A stretch of DNA of 23,172 nt, from positions 1-23,172 of the forward strand of contig CATAQZ010000048.1 of NCBI GenBank assembly GCA_949487015.1, read 5' to 3'. The notes under the pieces are model-generated. The model saw nothing but the letters and a program-made list of their open reading frames with translations, searched no databases and was not told where the DNA came from. The stretch comes from Flavobacteriales bacterium UBA4585. GTDB taxonomy: Bacteria > Bacteroidota > Bacteroidia > Flavobacteriales > Schleiferiaceae. A program made the position numbers and the translations under genes. Each line of letters starts with the position of its first letter. The stretch's first letter is position 1. Shown piece after piece: positions 8,201 to 16,618 of this stretch.

Positions 8201-9587
8201 CGTCGTTCAAATCGCTCCAAGAACTTCCGCTGTTCGTTGTTTTATAGACACCACCATCGGTTCCTACATACAATTCAGAGGTACCCGGTCTAAAATCTGC
8301 ATGGTGGTGATCCGCATGAACGTAGGGCGTTGAGCCTGCACCGTACCAGTGTCCCACACACGTCCAGTTAGTTCCGCCATTCGTTGACTTCCATATATTC
8401 ACACCGCCTACGTAAATAGTGTTTTCAGAATTGGGATCACATGCAATGGTTAAATCATACCACGCTTGACCACCAGAGCCTGATCCATTATTTGACCAAC
8501 CCATAATATTGGGCGTAGAGCTCATTAAACTCCAATTCGATCCACCATCTGTTGAACGGTATAGCCCACCAAAACCATAATTTGATGAACCGTATACTAA
8601 ATACACCTTACCAGGAACTGAGCTTACCGCAACTTCACAGCGATACTTTCCATTCGTCGGCAATCCACTGGTCATTTGTGTCCACGTTTCACCTGCATCT
8701 GCAGAGCGATATAATTTCGGGTTAGAGCCACTTGTAGTTGCAAAGACCGTATCTCCGTGTCCCATGCGCATCCCGTAGAACGATCCGCTTTGTTCTAACG
8801 TGAAGTTCTGACCGTAGTTGGTGCTGCGATAAACCCCTGCGTTCGTGGCCGCAAGAACTATATGTGTGCTGTCTGGATGGACGACAATCCTCGCTATTCT
8901 ATAGTTTTGAGAGGTCGACCATGACAGGGAGGTAGTGTTCCAAGTAACCCCTCCGTCCGTAGACTTTAATAGACCGAAGCTATACGTATCCGCAGCATCA
9001 CGATCACCTGTAGCGAGGTACATGGTATCTGGGTGCAACGGATCAATAGCTAGATCACTAACACCTAGATTCGTTAATTCGTCTGTAAACGTGGTCCAGC
9101 TCTGTCCATCATCGTAACTTACCCAGAGGCCGCCTGCTGGAGCACCGGCATAAATAGTGTCGTGGTGGTTAGGGTGAAAGGCAACACCATTAATACGACC
9201 TATTCCACCCCCTGAGGGAGCATTCACAGGACCCATGACTGACCACTCGCCATATTCTGTTGTAGTAGATGCCTGTTGCTGTTGAATGGCTTGATACAAA
9301 ACGGATGGATGTGGGCGAACACCAGATTCACCAACACGCTCTTCCATCATGTATTCCCAGCGCTTGAATTGCTTCCAGCCGTGCCCTTTTTCATAGGGCT
9401 TACCATCAAATTCAGCATTGAATTTATCCACTACCGTATGAAAATTAACGCGGTAATCTTGCATAGCTTCTACCCATGTCATCGACGCAATGTCAGATGC
9501 ACTAGGAGATGAAGTCTCACGGTTTTGAGCTGAGGCTGGTAAAAAAGCGGCGGTAAAGGCTACAGAAAGTAAAAGGCTGCGTAGCAT
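5253..9587 (-). CDS. Giant T9SS-exported protein with Asp-box β-propeller repeats and PKD domains
   Basis: This is a 1444-residue secreted protein. The signal peptide is ~1-20 (cleavage after ASA, before QNRE). A helical N-terminal segment (~30-105) includes KGHGWKQFKRWEYM, a pattern seen in other Bacteroidota proteins of this build. From ~115 to 760 I count about twelve Asp-box/BNR-like repeats, for example LWVSYDDGQSWTTF, LLKSTDGGVTWNTT, IWKSTNGGTNWTCV and IYVSTNGGSSWSSI. These imply one or two β-propellers as in sortilin/VPS10 or GH74-like folds. A PKD domain follows at ~768-855, a MAM/jelly-roll-like domain at ~862-1040 (starting PFTEDFESGLSGW), a second PKD at ~1044-1125, and Ig-like segments. 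The last ~75 residues (WSVYPNPAQKVL to GTYVLQI) are a T9SS type A sorting domain. No catalytic residues could be assigned; annotation as glycosidase would be unsafe. It lies 43 bases downstream of aspS on the same strand. Confidence 0.93.
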   Translation of the reverse strand: MLRSLLLSVAFTAAFLPASAQNRETSSPSASDIASMTWVEAMQDYRVNFHTVVDKFNAEFDGKPYEKGHGWKQFKRWEYMMEERVGESGVRPHPSVLYQAIQQQQASTTTEYGEWSVMGPVNAPSGGGIGRINGVAFHPNHHDTIYAGAPAGGLWVSYDDGQSWTTFTDELTNLGVSDLAIDPLHPDTMYLATGDRDAADTYSFGLLKSTDGGVTWNTTSLSWSTSQNYRIARIVVHPDSTHIVLAATNAGVYRSTNYGQNFTLEQSGSFYGMRMGHGDTVFATTSGSNPKLYRSADAGETWTQMTSGLPTNGKYRCEVAVSSVPGKVYLVYGSSNYGFGGLYRSTDGGSNWSLMSSTPNIMGWSNNGSGSGGQAWYDLTIACDPNSENTIYVGGVNIWKSTNGGTNWTCVGHWYGAGSTPYVHADHHHADFRPGTSELYVGTDGGVYKTTNSGSSWSDLNDGMNITQYYKISQSTSDTAVILAGAQDNGSHLRSTTVNWSEVTGGDGMDNGVDAVNDNLMYTSIYYGDFYKSTNGGGFFSSINTLSVSGSGNWVTPFNTDPVTTNTVYAGFKKIWKSTNAGGSWSATSSNNISGNSNIDEFEVAPSNTDYIYTLINSNIYVSTNGGSSWSSITPSGSMSPSPNNISGVAIDPNDEEHIVISISGYAGNRKVMESFNAGSTWSNLSSGLPNVPATAVAFEGGSSDGIYVGTDIGVYYTSSNFSNWISFNKNLPNVIISDIEIYADDALIRIGTYGRGVWQSPLMSGFTNAPVASFTADPLATCSLGDTISLTDLSSGLPTSWYWQISPSTYSFVGGTNDSSQFPKVVFTATGAYTVTLTASNNYGTDDTTAFQILGVGGAPLPFTEDFESGLSGWEIANPDAGITWSAGTVNGTSPGSTAMTINHYSYSTTGALDELISPALDFTNDTLINLEFEYASAYYSSGYKDSLKVYVSDDCGSTWDLVAAYDGSDASFTTAGAVTSAFAPADSTYWCHGSSSVTCPTIDLDAYSGTPGVRIKFVAVNGYGNNIYLDNINISGQAQFPPVASFTGDTAGCTGKTLQFYDYTAPSAASRLWSFQGGTPSTSTSANPSVTYATPGTYDVKLVVANAAGVDSIVLSNYVTIISAPSAGIALTSSTSSTLCSGDSATFTATPTNGGLNPTINWILNGSVVASNTFTYGGTFANNDVLKVEMVSADDCVANPVVADSIVLSVNSLPAVSLGSQGYVCELDGPQLLSGGQPSGGVYSGSGIVNDSIYPATAGVGSHWVYYTYTDVTTGCSRTKQRAISVQPAPGKPTVSQNTTGELEAATPAGTFTYEWLDANMDPISGANGMTFLPQSNGDYYVRIFSNIQCSNVSDAYSVMNIGLGEALTSGWSVYPNPAQKVLTLRVEGAADVRLLDASGRLVYEGRVSGEAQLDVQDWARGTYVLQIITDAGVANEAIVLQ

Positions 9588-9630
9588 AATAGGGTTTTAA
9601 GGAGCCCTAATCTAAGCAAAAAACTATACT

Positions 9631-11388
9631 CTATTCTTCCGTTTTCGCAGTAGTTTTAAGCTTTAACTCATTTAACTGGATACTGTCAATAGTAGCCGGA
9701 GCATCAATCATAACATCACGACCCGCATTATTTTTCGGGAAAGCAATGAAATCGCGAATAACCTCAGCACCGCCGAGGATTGCTACTAATCGGTCAAAAC
9801 CGAAAGCTAAACCACCATGAGGAGGCGCTCCGTATTCAAAAGCACTCATCAAGAAACCGAACTGCTTCTCAGCTTCTTCCTTGCTAAATCCTAACAAATC
9901 AAACATGCGGCTTTGAAGCGCACGATCGTGAATACGTATAGATCCACCACCGATTTCATTTCCGTTTAACACGAGATCGTATGCATTTGCACGCACATTG
10001 CCAGGATCCGTATCGATAAGGTCAATATCTTCAGGTTTAGGGGAAGTAAAAGGGTGGTGCATTGCATGATAACGCTCCGTTTCATCATCCCATTCTAAAA
10101 GCGGGAAATCCATTACCCATAGCGGTGCGAAGACTTCTGGGTCACGCAAGCCTAATTCCTCTGCGATGTGCAAGCGTAATTCAGATGTGGCTTTGCGCGT
10201 TAAACGCTCCTCACCGGCTAAAATTAAAATCAAATCACCCGGCTTCGCATCAGCAGCTTTCGCCCATTCAGCTTGTTGTTCTTGAGTATAAAATTTATCT
10301 ACAGAGCTCTTGTAGGTTCCGTCCTCATTGACCTTACAGTAGACCATGCCCTTCATACCGATATCTGGGCGCTTCACCCAATCGGTTAATTTATCAATCT
10401 GCTTACGCGTCCATGACGCTGCGCCTGGAATTGCAATACCCAAAACAGTCTCTGCCTGATCGAAGACCATGAATCCTAGATTCTGTGTTAATGCATTAAG
10501 GTTGGCTAATTCCATCCCAAAACGAATGTCTGGCTTGTCATTTCCGTAGCGTTCCATGGCCTCCGCATAGGTCATTCGTGGCACACTATCAATTTCTACT
10601 CCCTTAACGTCCTTTAAAAGATGAAGCAACAATCCCTCGAACGTATTCAAGATATCTTCTTGCTCTACAAAGGCCATCTCACAGTCAATCTGTGTAAACT
10701 CTGGCTGACGGTCCGCACGTAAATCTTCATCTCGGAAACAACGTGTAATCTGATAATACTTATCGTAACCACTCACCATCAACAGCTGCTTAAACGTCTG
10801 CGGGCTCTGAGGTAATGCGTAGAATTTACCCTCCTGCATACGAGAAGGCACTACAAAATCGCGGGCACCTTCTGGTGTAGATTTGATCAAGAACGGCGTC
10901 TCGATGTCCATGAAGCCTTGTGCGTCTAGATACTTGCGCACCTCTATATTCACCCGGTTTCTCAACGCTAAATTTCGCTGTAGCGGACCGCGACGTAAGT
11001 CTAAATAGCGGTACTTCATACGGAGCTCCTCGCCGCCATCACTTTCTTCTTCAATAGTAAAGGGAGGTGTATTCGCTGCGTTTAAAACCACAAGCTTTAT
11101 ACTCTTAATCTCAACATCACCAGTAGGCATATTGGCATTCTTGCTGTGGCGCTCAATTACTTCACCTTCGATTTGTACGACCCACTCGCGGCCCAATTTT
11201 CTCGCCTCTTGTAATAAATCGGCATCCCACTCTTCATTAAAAGCAACCTGAGTAATCCCGTAACGGTCACGTAAATCTAAGAAGGTCATGCCGCCCAATT
11301 CGCGTGAGCGCTGAACCCAACCGGCGATCGTTACTGTTTGTCCTATGTGTGATGCGCGCAATTCGCCGCAAGTATGAGATCTGTACAT
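9631..11388 (-). CDS. aspS: Aspartyl-tRNA synthetase
   Basis: A class II synthetase that charges tRNA-Asp in the cytoplasm. With the chosen start it has 585 residues, normal for the bacterial type. The N-terminal OB-fold anticodon domain (~1-105) opens with MYRSHTCGELR. The class II core has motif 1 around residues 150-170. Motif 2 is FRDEDLRADRQPEFTQ at ~217-232, and motif 3 is GLAFGFDRLV at ~521-530. A bacterial GAD insertion lies between motifs 2 and 3. The open frame extends 11 codons further up to a TTG at 11421. The ATG at 11388 is preferred because the family begins there and because an exact TAnnTTTG box (11409-11416) sits between the two candidates. aspS is divergent from tadA. Confidence 0.97.
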   Translation of the reverse strand: MYRSHTCGELRASHIGQTVTIAGWVQRSRELGGMTFLDLRDRYGITQVAFNEEWDADLLQEARKLGREWVVQIEGEVIERHSKNANMPTGDVEIKSIKLVVLNAANTPPFTIEEESDGGEELRMKYRYLDLRRGPLQRNLALRNRVNIEVRKYLDAQGFMDIETPFLIKSTPEGARDFVVPSRMQEGKFYALPQSPQTFKQLLMVSGYDKYYQITRCFRDEDLRADRQPEFTQIDCEMAFVEQEDILNTFEGLLLHLLKDVKGVEIDSVPRMTYAEAMERYGNDKPDIRFGMELANLNALTQNLGFMVFDQAETVLGIAIPGAASWTRKQIDKLTDWVKRPDIGMKGMVYCKVNEDGTYKSSVDKFYTQEQQAEWAKAADAKPGDLILILAGEERLTRKATSELRLHIAEELGLRDPEVFAPLWVMDFPLLEWDDETERYHAMHHPFTSPKPEDIDLIDTDPGNVRANAYDLVLNGNEIGGGSIRIHDRALQSRMFDLLGFSKEEAEKQFGFLMSAFEYGAPPHGGLAFGFDRLVAILGGAEVIRDFIAFPKNNAGRDVMIDAPATIDSIQLNELKLKTTAKTEE

Positions 11389-11408
11389 CTTTGGTGGTGT
11401 TTGAACCG

Positions 11409-11416
11409 CAAAAATA
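11409..11416 (-). promoter_or_regulatory. Bacteroidota -7 promoter box for aspS
   Basis: Read on the minus strand the bases are TATTTTTG, an exact TAnnTTTG match, 20 bases before the ATG at 11388. It supports that ATG over the upstream TTG, which would lie upstream of the predicted transcription start. Confidence 0.55.
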
Positions 11417-11454
11417 GCCAAACTTGTGGGCCAATTCCCTATTTTGCGTAGAAG

Positions 11455-11898
11455 ATGATAGACCTAAACGATCACAATGTATATATGCGGGCCGCTTTGG
11501 CTGAAGCTCAGGTTGCTGCAGCGGCAGGAGAAGTCCCTGTTGGAGCGGTAATCGTAGCTGCCGGACGTATCATAGCGCGCAGCCACAACCTCACAGAATT
11601 ACTTACCGATGTAACGGCACATGCTGAAATTCAGGCAATTACTGCTGCAAGTAATTATCTCGGCAATAAATACCTTCAAAAATGCACGCTTTACGTCACG
11701 CTTGAGCCCTGTCCGATGTGCGCAGGAGCCTTGTTTTGGTCACAGATGGGTCACGTAGTTTTTGGCGCAAGCGATGAAAAACGAGGCTATAAAAAGCACG
11801 GCGGTCCCATGCATCCAAAAACGAAAATCACCAGTGGCATAATGGCCGAAGAATGTGCCCAGTTGCTCACTGATTTCTTTGCAAACAAACGAAACTAA
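11455..11898 (+). CDS. tadA: tRNA-specific adenosine deaminase (A34 to inosine)
   Basis: TadA converts adenosine-34 of tRNA-Arg(ACG) to inosine, allowing wobble decoding. The 147-residue protein has the zinc-dependent deaminase signature: His56-Ala-Glu58 (ligand and proton shuttle) and PCPMC with zinc ligands Cys86 and Cys89. It also has the GEVPVGAV segment typical of TadA near the N-terminus and the C-terminal pattern ECAQLLTDFF. The start ATG is 66 bases from that of the divergent aspS. A TATTTTG at 11440-11446, one base short of the promoter consensus, would give a very short leader. The downstream symporter gene starts 8 bases after the stop, so the two probably form an operon. Confidence 0.95.
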   Translation: MIDLNDHNVYMRAALAEAQVAAAAGEVPVGAVIVAAGRIIARSHNLTELLTDVTAHAEIQAITAASNYLGNKYLQKCTLYVTLEPCPMCAGALFWSQMGHVVFGASDEKRGYKKHGGPMHPKTKITSGIMAEECAQLLTDFFANKRN

Positions 11899-11906
11899 AC
11901 CGCGCC

Positions 11907-13730
11907 ATGATTCTTAGCACTACGGATATCATTGTTCTTGTCGTTCTCCTCCTTTCGACTGTTTTGATTGGCCTGTATTTCGGTCGAAGTAAAAAGAAAA
12001 CGTTAAGTGAATACTTCTTAGGAGGCCGATCACTTCCCTGGTACATCGCAGGTATCTCTATGGTTGCTACTACCTTCGCTGCGGATACGCCTTTAGCCGT
12101 AACGGAACTCGTAGGTCAATATGGGATAAGCGGGAATTGGCTTTGGTGGAACCTACTGGCAGGTGGCATGTTGACCACAGTATTTTTTGCCCGATTGTGG
12201 CGACGTTCTGGGCTAACGACTGAGGTGGAATTCATTGAATTTAGATACTCCGGACGTCCTGCTGCTTTGCTTCGTGGATTCAAAGCCGTTTACCTCGGGG
12301 GTATCATGAATATTCTCATCATGGGATGGGTAAATGTTGCAATGATTACGCTGCTTGAAGGCTTCTTCGGGATGACTCACGAGTCTGCTTTTGCATGGAC
12401 CGGGGTTGCGCTGCTTATTGTCGTTTTTTACGTCAGTTTTTCCGGGCTCAAAGGAGTCGTGTATACCGATGTATTCCAATTCGTTTTGGCCATGTCTGGT
12501 TCCATAGCCTTAGCCTTTTACGTATTAAAAGCGCCAGAAGTTGGTGGCCTTGCAGGCCTTCGTGGGGCCCTACCCGAGGAAACGTTCTCCTTTTTACCGT
12601 CCGTTGGTGACGGTGAAAGTGACGGGAGGTATCAAATCTCATTGGCCTCATTCCTCGCTTTTTTCGGAATGGTGTGGTGGACTTCTTGGTACCCCGGAGC
12701 AGAGCCCGGCGGCGGCGGTTACAGTGCGCAACGAATGCTGTCCACTAAAGACGAACGGAGCTCATTTTTAGCGAGCGCACTATTTCAAATTGGCCACTAC
12801 GCAGTACGCCCTTGGCCATGGATCATCGTCGCCTTGAGCGCTATCGCATTATATGGCGGTCAGAACAATCTCGCAGAACAAACACCGGATTTTATTAATT
12901 ATGAGTGCCTCACAGGCATCTATGATTGTGAACCGCTTACCGCGGAACAACAATCTGAATATACACAATGGGTCGCCACATGGGAACCTATTTATGGAGA
13001 GCGACTTCCAGAAGCATTAAAGTATCAACAAGACTACAGGTTTGGTTATATTTTCATCATGCGCGATTACCTCCCTAAAGGAATTTTAGGCATGTTGCTT
13101 GCCTCTTTCTTTGCTGCATATATGTCAACAATGTCCACCCAATTAAATTGGGGGGCGTCCTACTTAATTAACGACTTCTATTTACGTTTTCTGCGACCCA
13201 ATGCACCACGGCGCTTAAGTCTGGGCATTTCGAGAGCGACCACGCTCTTGCTGGCTTTCTTAGGTCTTTTGATTACTTCGCAAATGAACAGTATCGCTGG
13301 TGTTTGGCAGTTTATCATGGAGTGCGGTGCGGGGTTAGGCTTAGTTCTCATTCTTCGGTGGTACTGGTGGCGTATTAATGCGTGGGCAGAAATTACAGCT
13401 ACAGTAGCTCCTTTTGTCGCTTACGCTATCGCTCATTATGGGTTAGCTTGGGCGTTTCCCGACAGCTTCTTCTTTACCGTTGGCTTTACCACCCTAGCTT
13501 GGCTATTAGTGATGTACGTTACTGCGCCTGAATCTAGTAGCACACTCGTAGAGTTTTACAGTACGGTACGACCTGGAGGCGCCTGGAAGCCTGTAGCCTG
13601 GAAAGTATCCGCTGACCCTGAGCTAAAGAACGGTCCTTCAACACCGATATTATTGCTGTATTGGATAGGAGGTATCGCAGCTGTTTATGGCGCGCTATTC
13701 TTGGTAGGAGCGATACTCTTTAAATGGTAG
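11907..13730 (+). CDS. Sodium:solute symporter (SSS family)
   Basis: A 607-residue inner-membrane protein of the SSS family, predicted to use the sodium gradient to import a small organic solute. The N-terminus has a transmembrane segment followed by KTLSEYFLGGRSLPWYIAG. This continues into MVATTFAADTPLAV, matching the conserved TM1-TM2 region of the family. More than a dozen hydrophobic segments are visible. The ASFFAAYMSTMSTQLNWGASYLINDFY block is another family signature. An extra-membrane loop at ~330-375 has two cysteines (YECLTGIYDCEPL), possibly a disulfide. The substrate cannot be named from sequence. It is co-oriented with tadA (8-base gap) and converges on infB. Confidence 0.9.
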   Translation: MILSTTDIIVLVVLLLSTVLIGLYFGRSKKKTLSEYFLGGRSLPWYIAGISMVATTFAADTPLAVTELVGQYGISGNWLWWNLLAGGMLTTVFFARLWRRSGLTTEVEFIEFRYSGRPAALLRGFKAVYLGGIMNILIMGWVNVAMITLLEGFFGMTHESAFAWTGVALLIVVFYVSFSGLKGVVYTDVFQFVLAMSGSIALAFYVLKAPEVGGLAGLRGALPEETFSFLPSVGDGESDGRYQISLASFLAFFGMVWWTSWYPGAEPGGGGYSAQRMLSTKDERSSFLASALFQIGHYAVRPWPWIIVALSAIALYGGQNNLAEQTPDFINYECLTGIYDCEPLTAEQQSEYTQWVATWEPIYGERLPEALKYQQDYRFGYIFIMRDYLPKGILGMLLASFFAAYMSTMSTQLNWGASYLINDFYLRFLRPNAPRRLSLGISRATTLLLAFLGLLITSQMNSIAGVWQFIMECGAGLGLVLILRWYWWRINAWAEITATVAPFVAYAIAHYGLAWAFPDSFFFTVGFTTLAWLLVMYVTAPESSSTLVEFYSTVRPGGAWKPVAWKVSADPELKNGPSTPILLLYWIGGIAAVYGALFLVGAILFKW

Positions 13731-13757
13731 CATTGTGCTTTAACCAAAAGTGAATTC

Positions 13758-13800
13758 AAAAAAAATCCCCCGGGCGCAAGGCGCCCGGGGGATTGTATAT
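13758..13800. terminator. Strong intrinsic terminator of infB (also end of symporter gene)
   Basis: A perfect 14-bp GC-rich stem (13764-13777 with 13781-13794, loop AAG) is flanked on the left by eight A residues. On the minus strand these read as an eight-T tract directly after the stem, an ideal terminator for the rimP-nusA-infB transcript. On the plus strand the following bases are only modestly T-rich. Arms and A-run are nearly identical to the hairpin at 19277-19312. Confidence 0.92.
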
Positions 13801-13816
13801 TCTAAAAAATCGCGGC

Positions 13817-16597
13817 TTAGAGTGTACGCTTGACCTCTGTAAATCCAAAGGCTTCTACGACATCTCCAACTTTGATATCATTGAACTTTTCGATGTTTAA
13901 ACCACATTCAAAGCCTTGACGAACTTCTTTTGCATCGTCCTTGAAACGCTTGAGTGAACCTAGTTTTCCGGTGTAAACAACTACACCATCACGAATGATG
14001 CGTACATCACTACTACGCTCAATGACACCGTCTGTAACCATACATCCTGCGATGGTTCCAACTTTAGAAATCTTGAACGTCTCACGAATCTCAGCTGTAC
14101 CCTTAATCTCTTCTTTGACCTCAGCAGAAAGCATGCCTTCCATGGCGTCGCGAATTTCATTGATGGCATCATAGATGATAGAATACATACGGATTTCTAC
14201 TTCTTCCTTCTCAGCAAGCTTACGTGCTTGCGCAGAAGGGCGGACCTGGAAACCAACTAATATGGCTTGAGATGCCGTCGCTAACAATACGTCACTTTCA
14301 GAAATCTGACCCACACCCTTGTGAATGATGTTTACCTGAATTTCTTCAGTAGTTAATTTCTGCAACGAATCAGAAAGAGCTTCAACCGAACCGTCCACAT
14401 CACCCTTAAGGATAATGTTGAGCTCTTGGAAATCTCCTACTTTCAAACGGCGTCCAATTTCTTCAAGCGTCATCTGTTTCTGCGAACGAACACTTTGCTC
14501 ACGCTGCAACTGCAAACGTTTTTGTGCAATTTGTTTCGCCTCTCTTTCATCGTCCATGATGATGAAACGATCTCCAGAAGTTGGCGCTCCGTCTAAACCT
14601 AATAGATTTACTGGGGTAGAAGGACCAGCTACTTTAATACGATTACCGCGTTCATCCAACATGGCTTTTACTTTACCACTATGTTGGCCAGCGAGTACGT
14701 AATCACCCACCTTCATGGTGCCGGACTGAATCAAAGCAGTACACATGTATCCACGCCCTTTATCTAATGAGGCTTCAACAATAGTTCCGCTTGCGTTCTT
14801 ACTAGGATTGGCTTTCAAATCAAGCATTTCTGCCTCTAAGATTACCTTATCTAGTAGCTCTTCAATATTTAGACCTGTTTTTGCCGAAATCTCCTGACAT
14901 TGTACGCTACCGCCCCAATCTTCGACTAGAACGTTCTCTTGCGCCAATTGCTCTTTAATCTTGTTCGGGTTTGCTACATCACGGTCAACTTTGTTGATCG
15001 CAATAACGATAGGAACGCCAGCTGCTTGTGCATGTGAAATGGCTTCTTTCGTTTGTGGCATCACCGCATCATCTGCAGCAACAACGATAATCGCTATATC
15101 AGTGACTTGCGCACCACGTGCACGCATCGCTGTAAAAGCCTCGTGACCTGGCGTATCTAAGAACGTAATGGTCTGACCGGTATGCACTTTTACGCTATAC
15201 GCTCCAATGTGCTGGGTAATACCCCCTGCTTCACCGGCAATCACGTTAGCTTTGCGTACGTAATCTAATAAAGAAGTCTTACCGTGATCAACGTGTCCCA
15301 TTACCGTTACAATCGGTGAACGTGGCTTCAAGTCCTCCTCATTATCTTCTTCTTCAAGGAAGGATTCAGTAACCTCTTCATCAACGAAGTTGACACTAAA
15401 GCCAAACTCTTCTGCCACCATCTCAAGCATCTCTGCATCCAAACGCTGGTTCATCGTTACCATCACGCCAACTCCCATCAATGAACCAATAACTTCGTTC
15501 ACCGATACATCCATCATGTTCGCAAGCTCCGTAACAGTAACGAATTCCGTTACCTGTAATACTTTGCTTTCTTCTGCTGCTTGAATGTCCGCAAGTTCTT
15601 CTCTTTCGCGGCGTTCCGCACGTTTATCACGACGAATTTTTGCGCCTTTATTTTTCTTTCCAGAAGTAAGCTTTTCAAGGGTTTCCTTGATTTGCTTTTG
15701 GATTTGCTCGTCTGTTAACTCTTGCTTAGCGACAACAGGCTGCTTGCGTCCGCGACCACCTGCTGGACCTCTCTTTTGAGGACCGCGAGTATTGTTGCGA
15801 TTTTTCGGGTCATTTTGCGCGGGTGTCGCGCCACCTGGACCTTGTTTCTTAATGCGCGTACGCTTCTTCTTGTTCTCCTTTGGCTTTTCTACCGGAAGGA
15901 CGATTTTTTGTCCTGTGAACTTTGGTCCGTCAATCTTAACGTATTTCGTTTTGATTTCTTGATCCTGAGGCGTCTGTGGAACCTCTTCTTTCGCAGGTGT
16001 TGGTTCAACCGGCTTCGGTGCATTGTGCGCACCACCACCTGAAGATTTTTTGGTTGGAGCTACCTTTTTTGGTTTCGCTGGGGCCTCTTTTTTCTTTGGT
16101 TTCTGGGCATCTAAATCAATTTTACCCATCACCTTAAGACCCCCGTTATCAGGAGTGCTTTCTTTCGGCGCTTCAACTTCGATTTCCTTTGTTACCTCAA
16201 CTTCTGGTACAGCCTCAACAGTTGGCGCTGCTGCAGGAACCTCTTCTGGGGCCGGCGCTGGCTTTTCAGGAGCAACCTCCTTTGGAGCCTCAACGACAGG
16301 GGCCTCTTCAACGGATGCAGGCTCAGGTGCTGCTTCTTCAGCAGGTGCCGCAGCCGTATCCTTAGTCCCTCTAAGAATTTCTTTTTCTTCCTTCACTTGC
16401 TGACTAACCTCTTCAGAGCGCTTTTTGCGCGCAAGGTCATCGGCAAACGCCGTCATCAAAACCTCGTACTGATCGTTCGTGATTTTGTGGTTACGGTTGT
16501 TTGGAATTTCATGGCCATGTTTAGCCAATTCCTCCACCGCACGGTCTAAGGAAATGTTAAGCTCTTTTGTCGCTTTACTTAATCTGACGCTACTCAT
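13817..16597 (-). CDS. infB: Translation initiation factor IF-2
   Basis: IF-2 is the GTPase that positions fMet-tRNA on the 30S subunit and promotes 50S joining. The 926-residue protein starts with a small IF2_N-type helical domain (MSSVRLSKATKELNISLD). A low-complexity Ala/Pro/Glu-rich stretch (~85-150) and a Lys/Arg/Gly-rich linker (~160-330) follow, then a second IF2_N-like module (~345-400, VTVTELANMMDVSVNEVI). The G domain starts at ~428 with G1 GHVDHGKT, G3 DTPGHEAF, G4 NKVD and G5 SAKTG all intact. Domains II, III and C2 (initiator tRNA binding) complete the C-terminus. It is the last gene of the rimP-nusA-infB operon, 21 bases after nusA, and ends at a strong terminator. Confidence 0.97.
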   Translation of the reverse strand: MSSVRLSKATKELNISLDRAVEELAKHGHEIPNNRNHKITNDQYEVLMTAFADDLARKKRSEEVSQQVKEEKEILRGTKDTAAAPAEEAAPEPASVEEAPVVEAPKEVAPEKPAPAPEEVPAAAPTVEAVPEVEVTKEIEVEAPKESTPDNGGLKVMGKIDLDAQKPKKKEAPAKPKKVAPTKKSSGGGAHNAPKPVEPTPAKEEVPQTPQDQEIKTKYVKIDGPKFTGQKIVLPVEKPKENKKKRTRIKKQGPGGATPAQNDPKNRNNTRGPQKRGPAGGRGRKQPVVAKQELTDEQIQKQIKETLEKLTSGKKNKGAKIRRDKRAERREREELADIQAAEESKVLQVTEFVTVTELANMMDVSVNEVIGSLMGVGVMVTMNQRLDAEMLEMVAEEFGFSVNFVDEEVTESFLEEEDNEEDLKPRSPIVTVMGHVDHGKTSLLDYVRKANVIAGEAGGITQHIGAYSVKVHTGQTITFLDTPGHEAFTAMRARGAQVTDIAIIVVAADDAVMPQTKEAISHAQAAGVPIVIAINKVDRDVANPNKIKEQLAQENVLVEDWGGSVQCQEISAKTGLNIEELLDKVILEAEMLDLKANPSKNASGTIVEASLDKGRGYMCTALIQSGTMKVGDYVLAGQHSGKVKAMLDERGNRIKVAGPSTPVNLLGLDGAPTSGDRFIIMDDEREAKQIAQKRLQLQREQSVRSQKQMTLEEIGRRLKVGDFQELNIILKGDVDGSVEALSDSLQKLTTEEIQVNIIHKGVGQISESDVLLATASQAILVGFQVRPSAQARKLAEKEEVEIRMYSIIYDAINEIRDAMEGMLSAEVKEEIKGTAEIRETFKISKVGTIAGCMVTDGVIERSSDVRIIRDGVVVYTGKLGSLKRFKDDAKEVRQGFECGLNIEKFNDIKVGDVVEAFGFTEVKRTL

Positions 16598-16618
16598 AGA
16601 GTGTCTTTAGGTGTTTTC

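Noticed and set aside
7430..9150. Repeated short DNA segments within the 1444-aa gene as a repeat array
   Set aside because: They are coding Asp-box repeats with variable spacing and diverged DNA, not a CRISPR or tandem DNA repeat.
5253..9587. Calling the 1444-aa protein a sialidase or GH74 enzyme
   Set aside because: Asp-boxes are structural and occur in many propellers; no catalytic residue set was identified.
9591..9608. AGGG...CCCT hairpin between aspS and the 1444-aa gene
   Set aside because: Only a 4-bp stem with a long loop and no T-run; not a credible terminator.
11389..11421. Longer aspS start at TTG 11421 giving 596 residues
   Set aside because: The added 11 residues are not family-like, the codon is TTG, and a promoter -7 box lies inside the extension.
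16023..16403. 126-codon open frame on the plus strand opposite infB
   Set aside because: It is the complement of the Ala/Pro/Glu-rich repeat region of IF-2; it encodes low-complexity Ser/Ala/Gly sequence with no start context or homology.
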